Assembly (NCBI GenBank): GCA_023663145.1
Contig: JAMPHZ010000016.1
Coordinates: 1-64,000 of the forward strand
Source of the DNA: Odoribacter sp.
GTDB lineage: Bacteria; Bacteroidota; Bacteroidia; Bacteroidales; Muribaculaceae
Reading direction: 5' to 3'
DNA length: 64,000 nucleotides
The number at the start of each line of letters is the position of its first letter. The stretch's first letter is position 1. The notes below the pieces were generated by a model. The model searched no databases and was not told where the DNA came from. It saw only the letters and a program-made list of their open reading frames with translations. Below are positions 27,049-36,198 of the stretch, piece after piece. Position numbers and translations under genes: made by a program.

Positions 27049-28773
27049 ATGGAACAATATATTGTGTCGGCCCGTAAGTACCGGCCCTCGACGTTCGCTA
27101 CCGTCGTGGGGCAGAACGCTCTTACGGCCACCTTGAAAAACGCGATCGCAACCGACCACCTCGCCCACGCCTACCTGTTTTGCGGAAGCCGGGGTGTAGG
27201 GAAAACATCCTGCGCGCGCATATTTGCAAAAACCATCAACTGCTGCAACATAACCCCCGACGGCGAGGCATGCAACGAATGCGAATCATGCCAAGACTTC
27301 AACGTCGGCAACTCAATGAACATCATTGAGTTTGACGCAGCATCAAATAACGGTGTCGACGACATCAAAAAAATCATCGATCAGGTGCACATCCCCCCGG
27401 CACGAGGCCGCTACAGGGTATTTATCATCGATGAGGTCCACATGCTCTCGAATCAGGCTTTCAACGCGTTCCTCAAAACCCTTGAAGAACCGCCGTCATA
27501 TGTCATATTCATCCTCGCCACCACCGAGAAACACAAGATTATCCCCACAATCCTCTCACGCTGCCAGATCTACGACTTCAGCCGCATAACCATCGCCGAC
27601 ATGATCAGACACATGCAGGCCGTGGCGCAGAACGAGAACATCACAGCCGACGAAGCCGCCCTGAGCGTGATCGCACATCAGGCCGACGGCGCCATGCGTG
27701 ATGCACTGTCAATCTTCGACCAGGTGGCAGCCTCATGCCGAGGGAACATCACTTACGACCGCACCATCGAGTCGCTGAACGTGCTCGACGCATCTTACTA
27801 CAACCGACTCCTTGACTGTTTGACATCCTCCGACATCCCGGGCGCTCTGCTGATATTCCACCAGATACGCGCCAAAGGATTTGACGGACAATTCTTCGTG
27901 AATGGCCTCGGAGAATATTTCCGCTCCCTGATGCTCGCCGGAAATGAAAAAACACGCACACTGCTCGACGAACCCGACGATATAAAAGAATCGCTCATCG
28001 AAGCCGCTTCAAAAGTAAGTGCCGACTTCATTTACCGCGCGATGAACCTGTGCAACGAAACCGATCTAAACTACCGCCAGTCATCCAACAAGCAGATGCT
28101 CGTTGAGCTCATGCTCATCAAAATCGCCCAACTTTTAAGCCCCTCGCCCGATGACAGTGGCCGGGGAGAGGGGCTCAGACCGATAAACAAGCCGCACGCG
28201 CCGCAGGCCACCGCCGCGCCGGCAACCTCAGCACCACAAGTGGTGTCTCCCGCTCCATCAAGAGCAGCATCTGTGGCGGCACACATCTCTCCGGCACGCA
28301 CCGAAAGGCCCCGCACACCCGTCGCAGGACTAAAAGTCGGTGCCATATCAATAAACGGCTCAAGACCCGCGTCAAACACTCAGAAGCCACAAGAAACAAC
28401 CCATGCGGCAAATCTCCCCGTAACACAGCAGGGAATAGACTCCGCATGGCAAGCCTTCACTGAAGCAAACAGCGCTGAACGCGCACTCATCTCCATAATG
28501 CAAACAGGTTCACCGCAGCTTTCACCCGGCAACCGGTGCATACTTACAGTACACAGCGATATTGAAGCCACAAAAATAACAGAGCGAGGAGCCGACATCA
28601 CCGCATTCATGCGCCGGTACCTCTCCAACGACACATTCGCCTTTGAGATCGAAGTGCGCGACATCGGTCCGCAACCACGCTACTGGAATGAACAGAAAGT
28701 ACTCGAGCACATACTCGAAAAACACGAGAAGTTCCGCAACTTCTACACCGAAATGAAGTTAACAAAGATATGA
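27049..28773 (+). CDS. dnaX: DNA polymerase III subunit gamma/tau
   Basis: This 574-residue clamp-loader ATPase has Walker A GSRGVGKTSCARIFAK near residue 46, a four-cysteine zinc module (CC ... CNECESC, about residues 63-80), DEVHML (Walker B), the sensor TTEKHKIIPTILSRC and an AAA+ domain III. A proline- and alanine-rich linker (residues 380-450) leads to a C-terminal tau-like domain ending ILEKHEKFRNFY. It loads the sliding clamp and organises the replisome. The gene overlaps proB by ATGA, giving an unusual dnaX-proB-proA-meaB operon. No frameshift slippery site was sought in detail. Confidence 0.95.
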   Translation: MEQYIVSARKYRPSTFATVVGQNALTATLKNAIATDHLAHAYLFCGSRGVGKTSCARIFAKTINCCNITPDGEACNECESCQDFNVGNSMNIIEFDAASNNGVDDIKKIIDQVHIPPARGRYRVFIIDEVHMLSNQAFNAFLKTLEEPPSYVIFILATTEKHKIIPTILSRCQIYDFSRITIADMIRHMQAVAQNENITADEAALSVIAHQADGAMRDALSIFDQVAASCRGNITYDRTIESLNVLDASYYNRLLDCLTSSDIPGALLIFHQIRAKGFDGQFFVNGLGEYFRSLMLAGNEKTRTLLDEPDDIKESLIEAASKVSADFIYRAMNLCNETDLNYRQSSNKQMLVELMLIKIAQLLSPSPDDSGRGEGLRPINKPHAPQATAAPATSAPQVVSPAPSRAASVAAHISPARTERPRTPVAGLKVGAISINGSRPASNTQKPQETTHAANLPVTQQGIDSAWQAFTEANSAERALISIMQTGSPQLSPGNRCILTVHSDIEATKITERGADITAFMRRYLSNDTFAFEIEVRDIGPQPRYWNEQKVLEHILEKHEKFRNFYTEMKLTKI

Positions 28774-29888
28774 CCCGCAACACCAGGCATCACAGCAGGG
28801 TGGCCGTGAAGATTGGATCAAACGTACTCACCCGCAACGACCGCATGCTCGACATAACCCGCATGAGCGCGATCGTCGATCAGGTAGCCGAACTGAGAGA
28901 CTCATCTGTCGAGGTTATCCTGATATCATCAGGCGCAGTGGCCGCAGGACGCAGCGAGCTTCCCCAGGCAGCAGCGCGCCGGCTCGACAGCGTGTCGGCC
29001 CGACAGCTTTTCAGTGCCGTCGGACAAGCCAAACTCATTGACCGGTACGTGCAGCTGTTCAGGGAACACTCAATCACATGCGGACAAGTGCTCACTACAA
29101 AAGAAAATTTCAAGACCCGCCACCACTATCTCAACCAACTCAACTGCATGGAAGTCATGCTGCGCGAAGGTGTGGTGCCCGTGGTTAACGAAAACGATAC
29201 AGTCTCGCTCACCGAGCTGATGTTCACCGACAACGACGAACTGTCAGGTCTCATCGCCATGATGATGAACTGCGACAAACTCGTGATTCTTAGCAATATC
29301 GACGGTATTTTCACCGGAAATCCAGCCGATGGGAATTCACAGCTCATCACACACGTAGAACCTGGTGATGACCTCTCCGGATACATTACCTCGGCACGCT
29401 CAGGATTAGGTCGCGGAGGCATGACCACCAAATACAACATTGCGCGCAAAGTTGCCGACTCAGGCATCGAAGTGATAATAGCCAACGGCAAGCGCGATGG
29501 AATCCTTACATCATTGCTCCTCGACAACGGAGACACACCGCAGGCACCATGCACCCGCTTCGCGCCGGCAGCTTCAGCATCATCTCCGGTGAAAAGATGG
29601 ATCGCCAACAGCGCTGCATTCGCCAAAGGCACGCTACACCTGAACGACGAAGCCGCACATACACTGCGCGAACGCCCCGGCACCTCTCTGCTTCCTGTTG
29701 GTGTGACAGGCGTAGAAGGTGATTTCACAGCCGGCGACATTGTGGCAATAACAGCTCCCGCCGGCGACACCGTAGCATGGGGGCGCGCCGCAGTCGACGC
29801 ACACACTGCCCTCGAAACCATCGGCATCTCGGGCGCGCGCCCACTGGTGCACGCCGATTACATATACATCAATGAAATCCAAGCATGA
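28770..29888 (+). CDS. proB: Glutamate 5-kinase
   Basis: This 372-residue enzyme phosphorylates glutamate in the first step of proline synthesis. The amino-acid kinase domain includes VAVKIGSNVLT at the N-terminus, LISSGAVAAGRSEL, NENDTVS and the segment LSGLIAMMMNCDKLVILSNIDG. A C-terminal PUA domain spans about residues 275-360 (GTLHLNDEAAHTL ... GDFTAGDIVAI). PUA-containing ProB is the full-length bacterial form and is usually feedback-inhibited by proline. Start and stop overlap dnaX and proA (ATGA in both cases). Confidence 0.95.
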   Translation: MTRNTRHHSRVAVKIGSNVLTRNDRMLDITRMSAIVDQVAELRDSSVEVILISSGAVAAGRSELPQAAARRLDSVSARQLFSAVGQAKLIDRYVQLFREHSITCGQVLTTKENFKTRHHYLNQLNCMEVMLREGVVPVVNENDTVSLTELMFTDNDELSGLIAMMMNCDKLVILSNIDGIFTGNPADGNSQLITHVEPGDDLSGYITSARSGLGRGGMTTKYNIARKVADSGIEVIIANGKRDGILTSLLLDNGDTPQAPCTRFAPAASASSPVKRWIANSAAFAKGTLHLNDEAAHTLRERPGTSLLPVGVTGVEGDFTAGDIVAITAPAGDTVAWGRAAVDAHTALETIGISGARPLVHADYIYINEIQA

Positions 29889-31135
29889 TACAGAATAGCA
29901 CCACCAGTCAGCTCCTCAAGGCCGCACGCAATGCCGCGCGGGAAGTGGCTTCTCTGTCTTCCGGGCAAGTCAACGACGTGCTCGAAGCCATTGCCGGCAG
30001 GCTCCTGGAATCAACAGATACTATCATGGCCGCAAACACCGCCGACCTCGCCCGCATGGACCCCGCCGATCCAAAAGCCGACCGCCTGCGCCTGTCGCCA
30101 CAGCGCATAGCCGACATAGCGGCCGGCATACGCGATGTAGCGGCGCTACCTTCTCCCCTCGACCGCATTATATCCACAGTAAAGCGCCCCAACGGTATGG
30201 TTATAAACAAGGTATCCGTGCCGTTCGGCGTGATTGGTGTGATTTATGAGTCACGACCCAACGTCACATTCGACGTTTTCGCATTATGCCTCAAAGCCGG
30301 AAGCGCCTGCGTGCTGAAAGGCGGTCACGAAGCCGCCCACACATCACGTGCCGCAGTCAGCATCATAAAAGAGGAACTGGAAAAAGCCTCCATAACACCC
30401 GATGCCGTCACATTGCTCGAAGGGCATGAGGCAACTGACGAGCTTCTCGGTGCCCGCGGCATAGTAGACCTGATCATTCCGCGCGGGAGCCGTCGGCTGA
30501 TTGACTATGTACGCGACAATTCGCGTATACCGGTGATCGAAACTGGCGCCGGAGTGTGTCATACTTACTATCACTCATCAGGCGACATTGCCACCTGCCG
30601 CGACATAGTATTCAATGCCAAGACCAGGCGCGTGAGCGTGTGCAACGCCCTCGACTGCCTGATAATTGACCGAAGCCGCCTGCACACTCTCCCGGCAATA
30701 TGCTTCCCGCTTGCTGACAAAGGCGTGGAGATACATGCCGACGATGAGGCTTACGAAGCTCTTGACGGCGCTTATCCCATGCTGGTACATGCATCAGGCG
30801 ATGACTTCGGCCGTGAATGGCTCGACTATAAAATGACCATAAAAACCGTTGAGGACATTGAGGAGGCTCTCCTATACATCGAAGCCAACGGATCCCACCA
30901 CAGCGAATGCATCGTGGCCGAAAACGCCGAAGCCCGCGAGAAATTTCTACGCCACGTCGATGCCGCATGTGTATATGCAAATGTATCCACCGCCTTTACT
31001 GATGGCGGACAATTCGGCATGGGCGCCGAAATCGGAATCTCAACACAGAAACTTCATGCCCGGGGACCGATGGCCCTCCCCGAACTCACCACATATAAAT
31101 ATATTGTAACCGGCTCAGGCCAAACACGAGACTAA
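29885..31135 (+). CDS. proA: Glutamate-5-semialdehyde dehydrogenase
   Basis: This is a 416-residue gamma-glutamyl phosphate reductase, the second step of proline synthesis, acting directly on the unstable product of ProB. It has the aldehyde-dehydrogenase-like fold with GVIGVIYESRPNVT, LKGGHEAAHTS, IPRGSRRLIDYVRDNSRIPV and the catalytic cysteine region KTRRVSVCNALDCL near residue 255. The C-terminus contains TDGGQFGMGAEIGISTQ, typical of ProA. It overlaps proB by ATGA, and its stop overlaps the meaB start (TAATG), supporting channelled co-expression. Confidence 0.96.
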   Translation: MIQNSTTSQLLKAARNAAREVASLSSGQVNDVLEAIAGRLLESTDTIMAANTADLARMDPADPKADRLRLSPQRIADIAAGIRDVAALPSPLDRIISTVKRPNGMVINKVSVPFGVIGVIYESRPNVTFDVFALCLKAGSACVLKGGHEAAHTSRAAVSIIKEELEKASITPDAVTLLEGHEATDELLGARGIVDLIIPRGSRRLIDYVRDNSRIPVIETGAGVCHTYYHSSGDIATCRDIVFNAKTRRVSVCNALDCLIIDRSRLHTLPAICFPLADKGVEIHADDEAYEALDGAYPMLVHASGDDFGREWLDYKMTIKTVEDIEEALLYIEANGSHHSECIVAENAEAREKFLRHVDAACVYANVSTAFTDGGQFGMGAEIGISTQKLHARGPMALPELTTYKYIVTGSGQTRD

Positions 31136-32241
31136 TGGAACATCCTGAAAACGATTCACAATACTCAGGCCTCACCGTCAACTCCGGTGTGGCGCAGCCT
31201 CCAATCGTCAATCCCTATATGCAGAGGCGCGGCCGCCGCAAGCCTGTGCCCCAGGCATCTGAACTTGTCGAAGGCATTCTAAAAGGCGACGTCACAATGC
31301 TCTCACGGGCAGTCACACTTGTAGAGTCAACCTCACCTGAGCACTATGCCCGTGCACAGGAAGTAATTGAAAAATGCCTCCCCTACAGCGGCAACTCCCG
31401 TCGCATCGGCTTCACCGGTGTCCCCGGTGCCGGCAAAAGCACATCCATAGATGTCTTCGGGCTGCACGTACTGCGCGACCCCGCAGCCAAACTTGCAGTC
31501 CTCGCCATCGACCCCTCGAGCGAACTCACACGAGGCTCTATCCTTGGTGATAAGACCCGGATGGAAAAGCTCGCGGTGCACAAAGGCGCGTTCATACGCC
31601 CCAGCCCGTCAGCAGGCAGCCTGGGAGGTGTGGCACGCAAGACACGGGAGACTATTGTGCTGTGCGAGGCGGCAGGATATAACAATATCTTCGTCGAGAC
31701 GGTAGGCGTAGGACAAAGCGAGACCGCAGTGCACTCTATGGTTGACTTCTTCTTGCTCATACAACTTGCCGGAACAGGCGACGAACTGCAAGGTATCAAA
31801 CGCGGTATCATGGAAATGGCCGACGGAATAGTGATCAACAAGGCCGACGGCGACAACATCAACCGCGCACAACTGGCTCAGGCACAATTCCGGAGTGCCC
31901 TTCAACTTTTTCCGCCGGCACCGTCAGGGTGGAAACCCGAAGTCCTCTGTTACTCCGGATACTTCGAACTGGGTATTGACAAAGTATGGGACATGATCGA
32001 CCGGTACTTCGCGTTCGTAAAGGAAAACGGTTATTTTGAACGCCGCCGCCGACAGCAATCCCGATACTGGATGTATGAGACTATTGACGAGCAGCTTAAA
32101 AACAACTTCTATAACGACCCCGACATAGCCGCCATGCTCGTAGCGCTCGATAAAGACGTCGAGGCCAACCGCCGCAGCTCTTTCCTCGCCGCCCGCGACG
32201 TGCTTGACCGCTATTTCGGTAATAATCAGCTAAAGATATGA
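31135..32241 (+). CDS. meaB: Methylmalonyl-CoA mutase-associated GTPase MeaB
   Basis: This 368-residue G3E-family GTPase has Walker A GFTGVPGAGKSTSID near residue 88, the conserved AVLAIDPSSELTRGSILGDK, FVETVGVGQSE (switch region) and VINKADGDN (base recognition). MeaB/ArgK proteins protect and reload the B12-dependent methylmalonyl-CoA mutase used for the succinate-propionate route in Bacteroidales. The mutase genes are not in this window, so the gene is an orphan placed in a proline-biosynthesis operon. The start overlaps the proA stop (TAATG), and the stop overlaps the next gene (ATGA). Confidence 0.93.
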   Translation: MEHPENDSQYSGLTVNSGVAQPPIVNPYMQRRGRRKPVPQASELVEGILKGDVTMLSRAVTLVESTSPEHYARAQEVIEKCLPYSGNSRRIGFTGVPGAGKSTSIDVFGLHVLRDPAAKLAVLAIDPSSELTRGSILGDKTRMEKLAVHKGAFIRPSPSAGSLGGVARKTRETIVLCEAAGYNNIFVETVGVGQSETAVHSMVDFFLLIQLAGTGDELQGIKRGIMEMADGIVINKADGDNINRAQLAQAQFRSALQLFPPAPSGWKPEVLCYSGYFELGIDKVWDMIDRYFAFVKENGYFERRRRQQSRYWMYETIDEQLKNNFYNDPDIAAMLVALDKDVEANRRSSFLAARDVLDRYFGNNQLKI

Positions 32242-32636
32242 GAAGCAAAATATTATTGACAATTTGTGCGGCATGCGCTGTCATTGTGATGCTGTGCAGT
32301 GGTCGTGGCGACAATACACTCGAGTTCGACAGCAAAGTATTCGACTTCGGCACCTTGCCGGCCTCCACTGAGTCAATCGTGCATGAATATAAGTTTACAA
32401 ACGTAAGTGACCAACCGGTAGCCATACTGTCTGTAACCACAGGCTGCGGGTGCACCCGGCCCGAGTATCCTCTCGAACCCGTGGCTCCGGGAAAATCAGG
32501 AGTGGTGAAAATCACATACGTGCCCAAAGGCGCTCCGGAGACAGTGAACCGCGACATCAAGGTAAGATATCGGGGTGCCAAGGCTAAGTCATCAGGGCGA
32601 GTGTCATTACGGTTCAAGGGAAACCTCGTAAACTGA
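32238..32636 (+). CDS. DUF1573 family exported protein
   Basis: This 132-residue protein has an N-terminal hydrophobic signal with a possible lipidation cysteine at residue 20 (IVMLCSGRGD). An Ig-like DUF1573 domain follows, with the pattern FDFGTLPA, HEYKFTNVSDQPVAI and VTTGCGCTRPEYP (the conserved GCGC motif) at residues 70-82. DUF1573 proteins are abundant exported proteins of Bacteroidetes with unclear roles. The gene is last in the dnaX operon, overlapping meaB by four bases, and is followed by a long hairpin. Confidence 0.88.
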   Translation: MRSKILLTICAACAVIVMLCSGRGDNTLEFDSKVFDFGTLPASTESIVHEYKFTNVSDQPVAILSVTTGCGCTRPEYPLEPVAPGKSGVVKITYVPKGAPETVNRDIKVRYRGAKAKSSGRVSLRFKGNLVN

Positions 32637-32649
32637 TACAGGCATATAC

Positions 32650-32685
32650 CTAATATGGAGATGCCTCACGGTATCTCCATATTAG
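32650..32685 (+). terminator. Terminator hairpin of the dnaX-DUF1573 operon
   Basis: CTAATATGGAGAT at 32650-32662 pairs perfectly with 32673-32685. Three more pairs (GCC with GGT, one wobble) extend the stem to 16 and leave a 4-base loop. The tail is AT-rich but lacks a long T run. Confidence 0.65.
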
Positions 32686-32727
32686 ATAATAAACCAATCA
32701 TTATCACATTTCTTGCAATGGAAAAAG

Positions 32728-32735
32728 TAATTTTG
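32728..32735 (+). promoter_or_regulatory. Possible distal promoter upstream of recA
   Basis: TAATTTTG is an exact TAnnTTTG match, 200 bases before recA. It could give a long-leader recA transcript or a small RNA. No good -33 element or terminator was found, so confidence is low. Confidence 0.3.
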
Positions 32736-32847
32736 CTATGTACTAATAAAACACAGTTTGCAAAAGATTGTTCGGCTTAACACAGCAAAATTTCATTTTT
32801 AACATCGTTTAGCACAGCTGTACCGAGAAACTACACACACGGCGGTA

Positions 32848-32855
32848 TAACTTTG
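32848..32855 (+). promoter_or_regulatory. recA promoter -7 box
   Basis: TAACTTTG matches the -7 consensus and lies 80 bases before the recA ATG at 32935. An ACAGCTGT palindrome sits just upstream (about 32814-32821). It might be an operator, but no known LexA box is recognisable. Confidence 0.55.
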
Positions 32856-32934
32856 CATTACATTAGCTAAGCAATCTTTTTATAATTAGCAATTTACATA
32901 AACCTATTGTTGATATCTCTAAAAACAAAATAAT

Positions 32935-34089
32935 ATGGCAACTGAAAAGAAAAAATCAAAAGCAGCCCCATCAGATCCCCTCGCAGCAAAACGCGAAGCA
33001 CTGGCACAGGCACTCGGAAAGATAGAAAAAGACTATGGCCGCGGAGCTATCATGAAACTCGGTGACGAATCCATCGAAGACATCGAGGTTATACCTTCCG
33101 GCTCAGTAGGTCTTAACTTTGCCCTCGGCGTCGGCGGTTATCCTCGTGGACGCATAATCGAGATATTCGGACCGGAATCATCAGGTAAGACAACACTCGC
33201 CATCCATGCCATTGCAGAGGCCCAGAAACAAGGAGGCATTGCCGCTATCATAGACGCCGAACATGCATTCGACCGGTTCTACGCACAGTCGCTTGGTGTT
33301 GACATCGACAACCTGCTGATGGCACAGCCCGACAACGGCGAACAGGCTCTTGAGATAGCCGAGCAGCTCATACGCTCATCAGCGATCGACATCCTGGTGG
33401 TAGACTCCGTGGCTGCACTCACCCCCAAAAACGAAATCGAAGGCGTTATGGGCGACCGCAACGTAGGTCTGCAGGCACGTCTGATGTCCCAGGCAATGCG
33501 CAAGCTCACCGGAGCAATCGCACGCACAAACACATGCTGTATATTCATCAACCAGCTACGCGAGAAGATAGGTGTGATGTTCGGCCCCAGTGAAACCACC
33601 ACCGGTGGCAACGCTCTCAAGTTCTATGCATCAGTACGTATCGACATCCGCTCCCGCTCGTCAATAAAGAACGGCGAAGACACCTTAGGGAAACGTGCGT
33701 TGGTGAAAGTTGTGAAAAACAAGGTGGCTCCTCCTTTCAAGCGTGCCGAATTCGACATAATGTTCGGCGAAGGAATATCCCAGACAGGAGAGATCGTAGA
33801 CCTTGGCGTAGAATACGGCATCATAGCCAAGAGCGGCTCTTGGTTCAGCTACAATGATGCAAAACTCGCCCAGGGGCGCGAAGCAGCTAAAAAAGTATTG
33901 GCCGACAACCCTGAACTGGCCGACGAGATCGCAGCGAAAATAACCGAAGCTATGAAAGCCGGCTCAACAACCCCTAAACTCCGAGCCGTCAAGACTGAGG
34001 TTGGAACAGCTCCGGCAGCCACCGAACCTGACTTTGACGCATCGGTGAACCCCGACGACGACCCATTCTCAATTGAAGAAGACATCTGA
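32935..34089 (+). CDS. recA: Recombinase RecA
   Basis: This is a 384-residue RecA. It polymerises on single-stranded DNA, catalyses strand exchange and activates the SOS response. Walker A is GPESSGKTT near residue 76, followed by [23 protein letters not shown] (L1 region), [16 protein letters not shown] and [14 protein letters not shown], then the L2 loop region [17 protein letters not shown]. The acidic C-terminal tail ([12 protein letters not shown]) modulates DNA binding. The N-terminal lysine-rich extension (about 15 residues) is typical of Bacteroidetes. The stop is two bases before the tcdA start. Confidence 0.98.
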   Translation: MATEKKKSKAAPSDPLAAKREALAQALGKIEKDYGRGAIMKLGDESIEDIEVIPSGSVGLNFALGVGGYPRGRIIEIFGPESSGKTTLAIHAIAEAQKQGGIAAIIDAEHAFDRFYAQSLGVDIDNLLMAQPDNGEQALEIAEQLIRSSAIDILVVDSVAALTPKNEIEGVMGDRNVGLQARLMSQAMRKLTGAIARTNTCCIFINQLREKIGVMFGPSETTTGGNALKFYASVRIDIRSRSSIKNGEDTLGKRALVKVVKNKVAPPFKRAEFDIMFGEGISQTGEIVDLGVEYGIIAKSGSWFSYNDAKLAQGREAAKKVLADNPELADEIAAKITEAMKAGSTTPKLRAVKTEVGTAPAATEPDFDASVNPDDDPFSIEEDI

Positions 34090-34091
34090 TT

Positions 34092-34814
34092 TTGACATAC
34101 TCCTATAACGAAATATTCCAACGCTCATTACCCCTTGAGGGTGATGAGATGGCAAGCCGGCTGCGCCACGACCTCCGTGTGATGGTCGTGGGCGTGGGTG
34201 GCGTGGGTTCATGGTGTGCCGAGGCTCTTGTACGCTCAGGTCTCGGACACATAACCATTGTTGACAGCGACATGGTGGCTGTATCAAACATTAACCGGCA
34301 GCTACCGGCGACAGTCGGCACTGTAGGGCGACCTAAAGTGGAAGTGTTGAGAGAGCATTTCCTTACCATCAACCCCGACATTGAAGTAACAGCGGTCACA
34401 GGCCGATACTCCCGCGACACTGCCGACGAATTCGATCTCGAAGGATTCGACTATATAGTCGACGCCATTGATGACCTTGACAGCAAGGCCCTGCTCATTA
34501 ACCTGGCCACCCGTGCCTCCCGGCCCGTACTTCTATCATCAATGGGAGCCGCCCGCAAGCTTGACACATCCAAGATCGCGGTTGCCGAATTCTGGAAAGT
34601 CACGGGATGTCCATTGGCACGGGCACTCCGCACACGATTCAAACGCTCGGGAGTCCTGCCTGCGCGCAAATTCAAATGCGTTTACTCATCCGAACGACTC
34701 GAGCACCGTTGTGACCCTGCCGAAGCAGGCACAAACGGCACATTCATGCCTGCCACAGCCACATTCGGCCTAACGCTTGCCGCTCAGATTCTTATAGCCG
34801 AAATGGCCCACTGA
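34092..34814 (+). CDS. tcdA: tRNA threonylcarbamoyladenosine dehydratase
   Basis: This 240-residue ThiF/MoeB-like enzyme cyclises t6A37 in tRNA. The dinucleotide-binding motif VVGVGGVGSWCAEALVRSGL is at residues 33-52, followed by IVDSDMVAVSNINRQ and the VDAIDDLDSKA segment. I favour the TTG start at 34092 because the conserved N-terminal NEIFQRS is upstream of the first in-frame ATG (34149), which would remove it. It lies two bases after recA and is convergent with the DUF2130 gene. Confidence 0.9.
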   Translation: MTYSYNEIFQRSLPLEGDEMASRLRHDLRVMVVGVGGVGSWCAEALVRSGLGHITIVDSDMVAVSNINRQLPATVGTVGRPKVEVLREHFLTINPDIEVTAVTGRYSRDTADEFDLEGFDYIVDAIDDLDSKALLINLATRASRPVLLSSMGAARKLDTSKIAVAEFWKVTGCPLARALRTRFKRSGVLPARKFKCVYSSERLEHRCDPAEAGTNGTFMPATATFGLTLAAQILIAEMAH

Positions 34815-34830
34815 TCAAACCTGCTTTTAT

Positions 34831-36198
34831 CTATTCTTCAATACCCTGCTCACCGCGGCGCGCTTCCTTGAACTTGGCCTGCATGGTCTTGTTGTTCCAG
34901 GTGAGTTTCTTGATGGTAAAGTCCTGATCAAGCTTGTTACCGGCCTGAAGAAGAGCCCTCTCCGACTGCTCGAAAAGTGTTCTTATAGTCTGCAACGACT
35001 TGATGGCATTGTCTATCCGGCCAAGCGCCTGCGAATACTTCTCATGTGCGGTTTCAAGCTTATCTCCGAATTCAGTCTTGAATTTATTAAGCTTTATCTC
35101 GAAATTCGTCACATCAATGCTTTGACTCTGCGCAAGCTCAAGCTGCCGTTTGTAAAGCATACTTTTCTTCGAAGCACGCGACAGCATGGATATGACAGGG
35201 ATAAAAAACTGCGGGCGTATAACATACATCTTATCATAACGGTATGACACGTCTACAATACCCTGATTATACAAGTCATTGTCAGCCTCAAGCAGAGAGA
35301 CAAGCACGGCATACTCGCATTTCTTGGAAACCCGGTCGCGGTTCAGCTTGTCAAAAAAATCCTCATTACGGTGCTTGGTGGCCGTGGTATCCATCTCGTT
35401 CTTCATCTCAAACATGATGGATATATATTCATCATCCCCGTCATAATCACGGAATATGAAATCGCCTTTAGATCCGCCGCCCGCATCATTATCTTTTTCA
35501 AAGTAAGCGGTAGGAAACGCCAAAGCTCTCAACGAGTTAAACTCATTGAGACAATGCTGCTCAAGCGATTCACCAATCATCTTGGTTGACATCCTCGCTT
35601 TCATATCGCGGAGTTGCGCTATCTGCTGCTCCTTCTCCTCAAGCTGAAACCTGTGAGCCTTGCGCAGTGATTCCTCATTTTCCTTTGCTTTAGATGCGGC
35701 TGCCTCCGCATCAGCGCGCAACTGCACTATCTCCTTATCAAGATTACTTACCAATTGCTGCATAGCCTCGCGCACCTGCGCGCAGGCAAGCTCCTTATCT
35801 TTCTCCCCGGTAGCTACTGTTGTGCGCAACTCCGCTATCTCACGGTCTTTCCGCGCCAATTCCTCATTCTTCGCCTTTTCCTTCTCAGCCAATGACTGCT
35901 GCAATCTCAGGTTGCTTGTGGCATCATGATTGGTTATCTGAGCTTTCAGCCTCTCTATCTCACCACGCAAGCCTGCCATCTCGCGGTCTTTTGCAGCAAG
36001 ACGTTCACCTTCAAGGCGCGCAGCCTCCGCATCAGCGGCCTTGCGGCGCGCGTCAGATTCCGATTTCAATTCGGCAAGACGCCGTTCCACCTCACGGGTG
36101 AACTCTGCATTCTTCACCTGCATCAATATAGATGCATAATCCGATTCATCAACCTTGAATACCTTTCCGCAATGCGGACATTTGAGTTCAGCGTTCAT
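34831..36198 (-). CDS. DUF2130 domain coiled-coil protein
   Basis: This 455-residue protein starts with a CPHCGKVF zinc-ribbon-like motif (residues 8-15). A long coiled-coil follows (about residues 30-200, rich in E, K, R, A and L), then the DUF2130 domain (about residues 215-400, with EQHCLNEFN, GGGSKGDFIFRDYDGDDEYISI and the KTEFGDKLETAHEKY segment). The function is unknown. The GDFIF/E-x-K pattern near residue 265 recalls nuclease-like folds, but that is speculation. The gene overlaps the LytTR regulator by 11 bases, so it may be co-expressed with that two-component system. Confidence 0.82.
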   Translation of the reverse strand: MNAELKCPHCGKVFKVDESDYASILMQVKNAEFTREVERRLAELKSESDARRKAADAEAARLEGERLAAKDREMAGLRGEIERLKAQITNHDATSNLRLQQSLAEKEKAKNEELARKDREIAELRTTVATGEKDKELACAQVREAMQQLVSNLDKEIVQLRADAEAAASKAKENEESLRKAHRFQLEEKEQQIAQLRDMKARMSTKMIGESLEQHCLNEFNSLRALAFPTAYFEKDNDAGGGSKGDFIFRDYDGDDEYISIMFEMKNEMDTTATKHRNEDFFDKLNRDRVSKKCEYAVLVSLLEADNDLYNQGIVDVSYRYDKMYVIRPQFFIPVISMLSRASKKSMLYKRQLELAQSQSIDVTNFEIKLNKFKTEFGDKLETAHEKYSQALGRIDNAIKSLQTIRTLFEQSERALLQAGNKLDQDFTIKKLTWNNKTMQAKFKEARRGEQGIEE

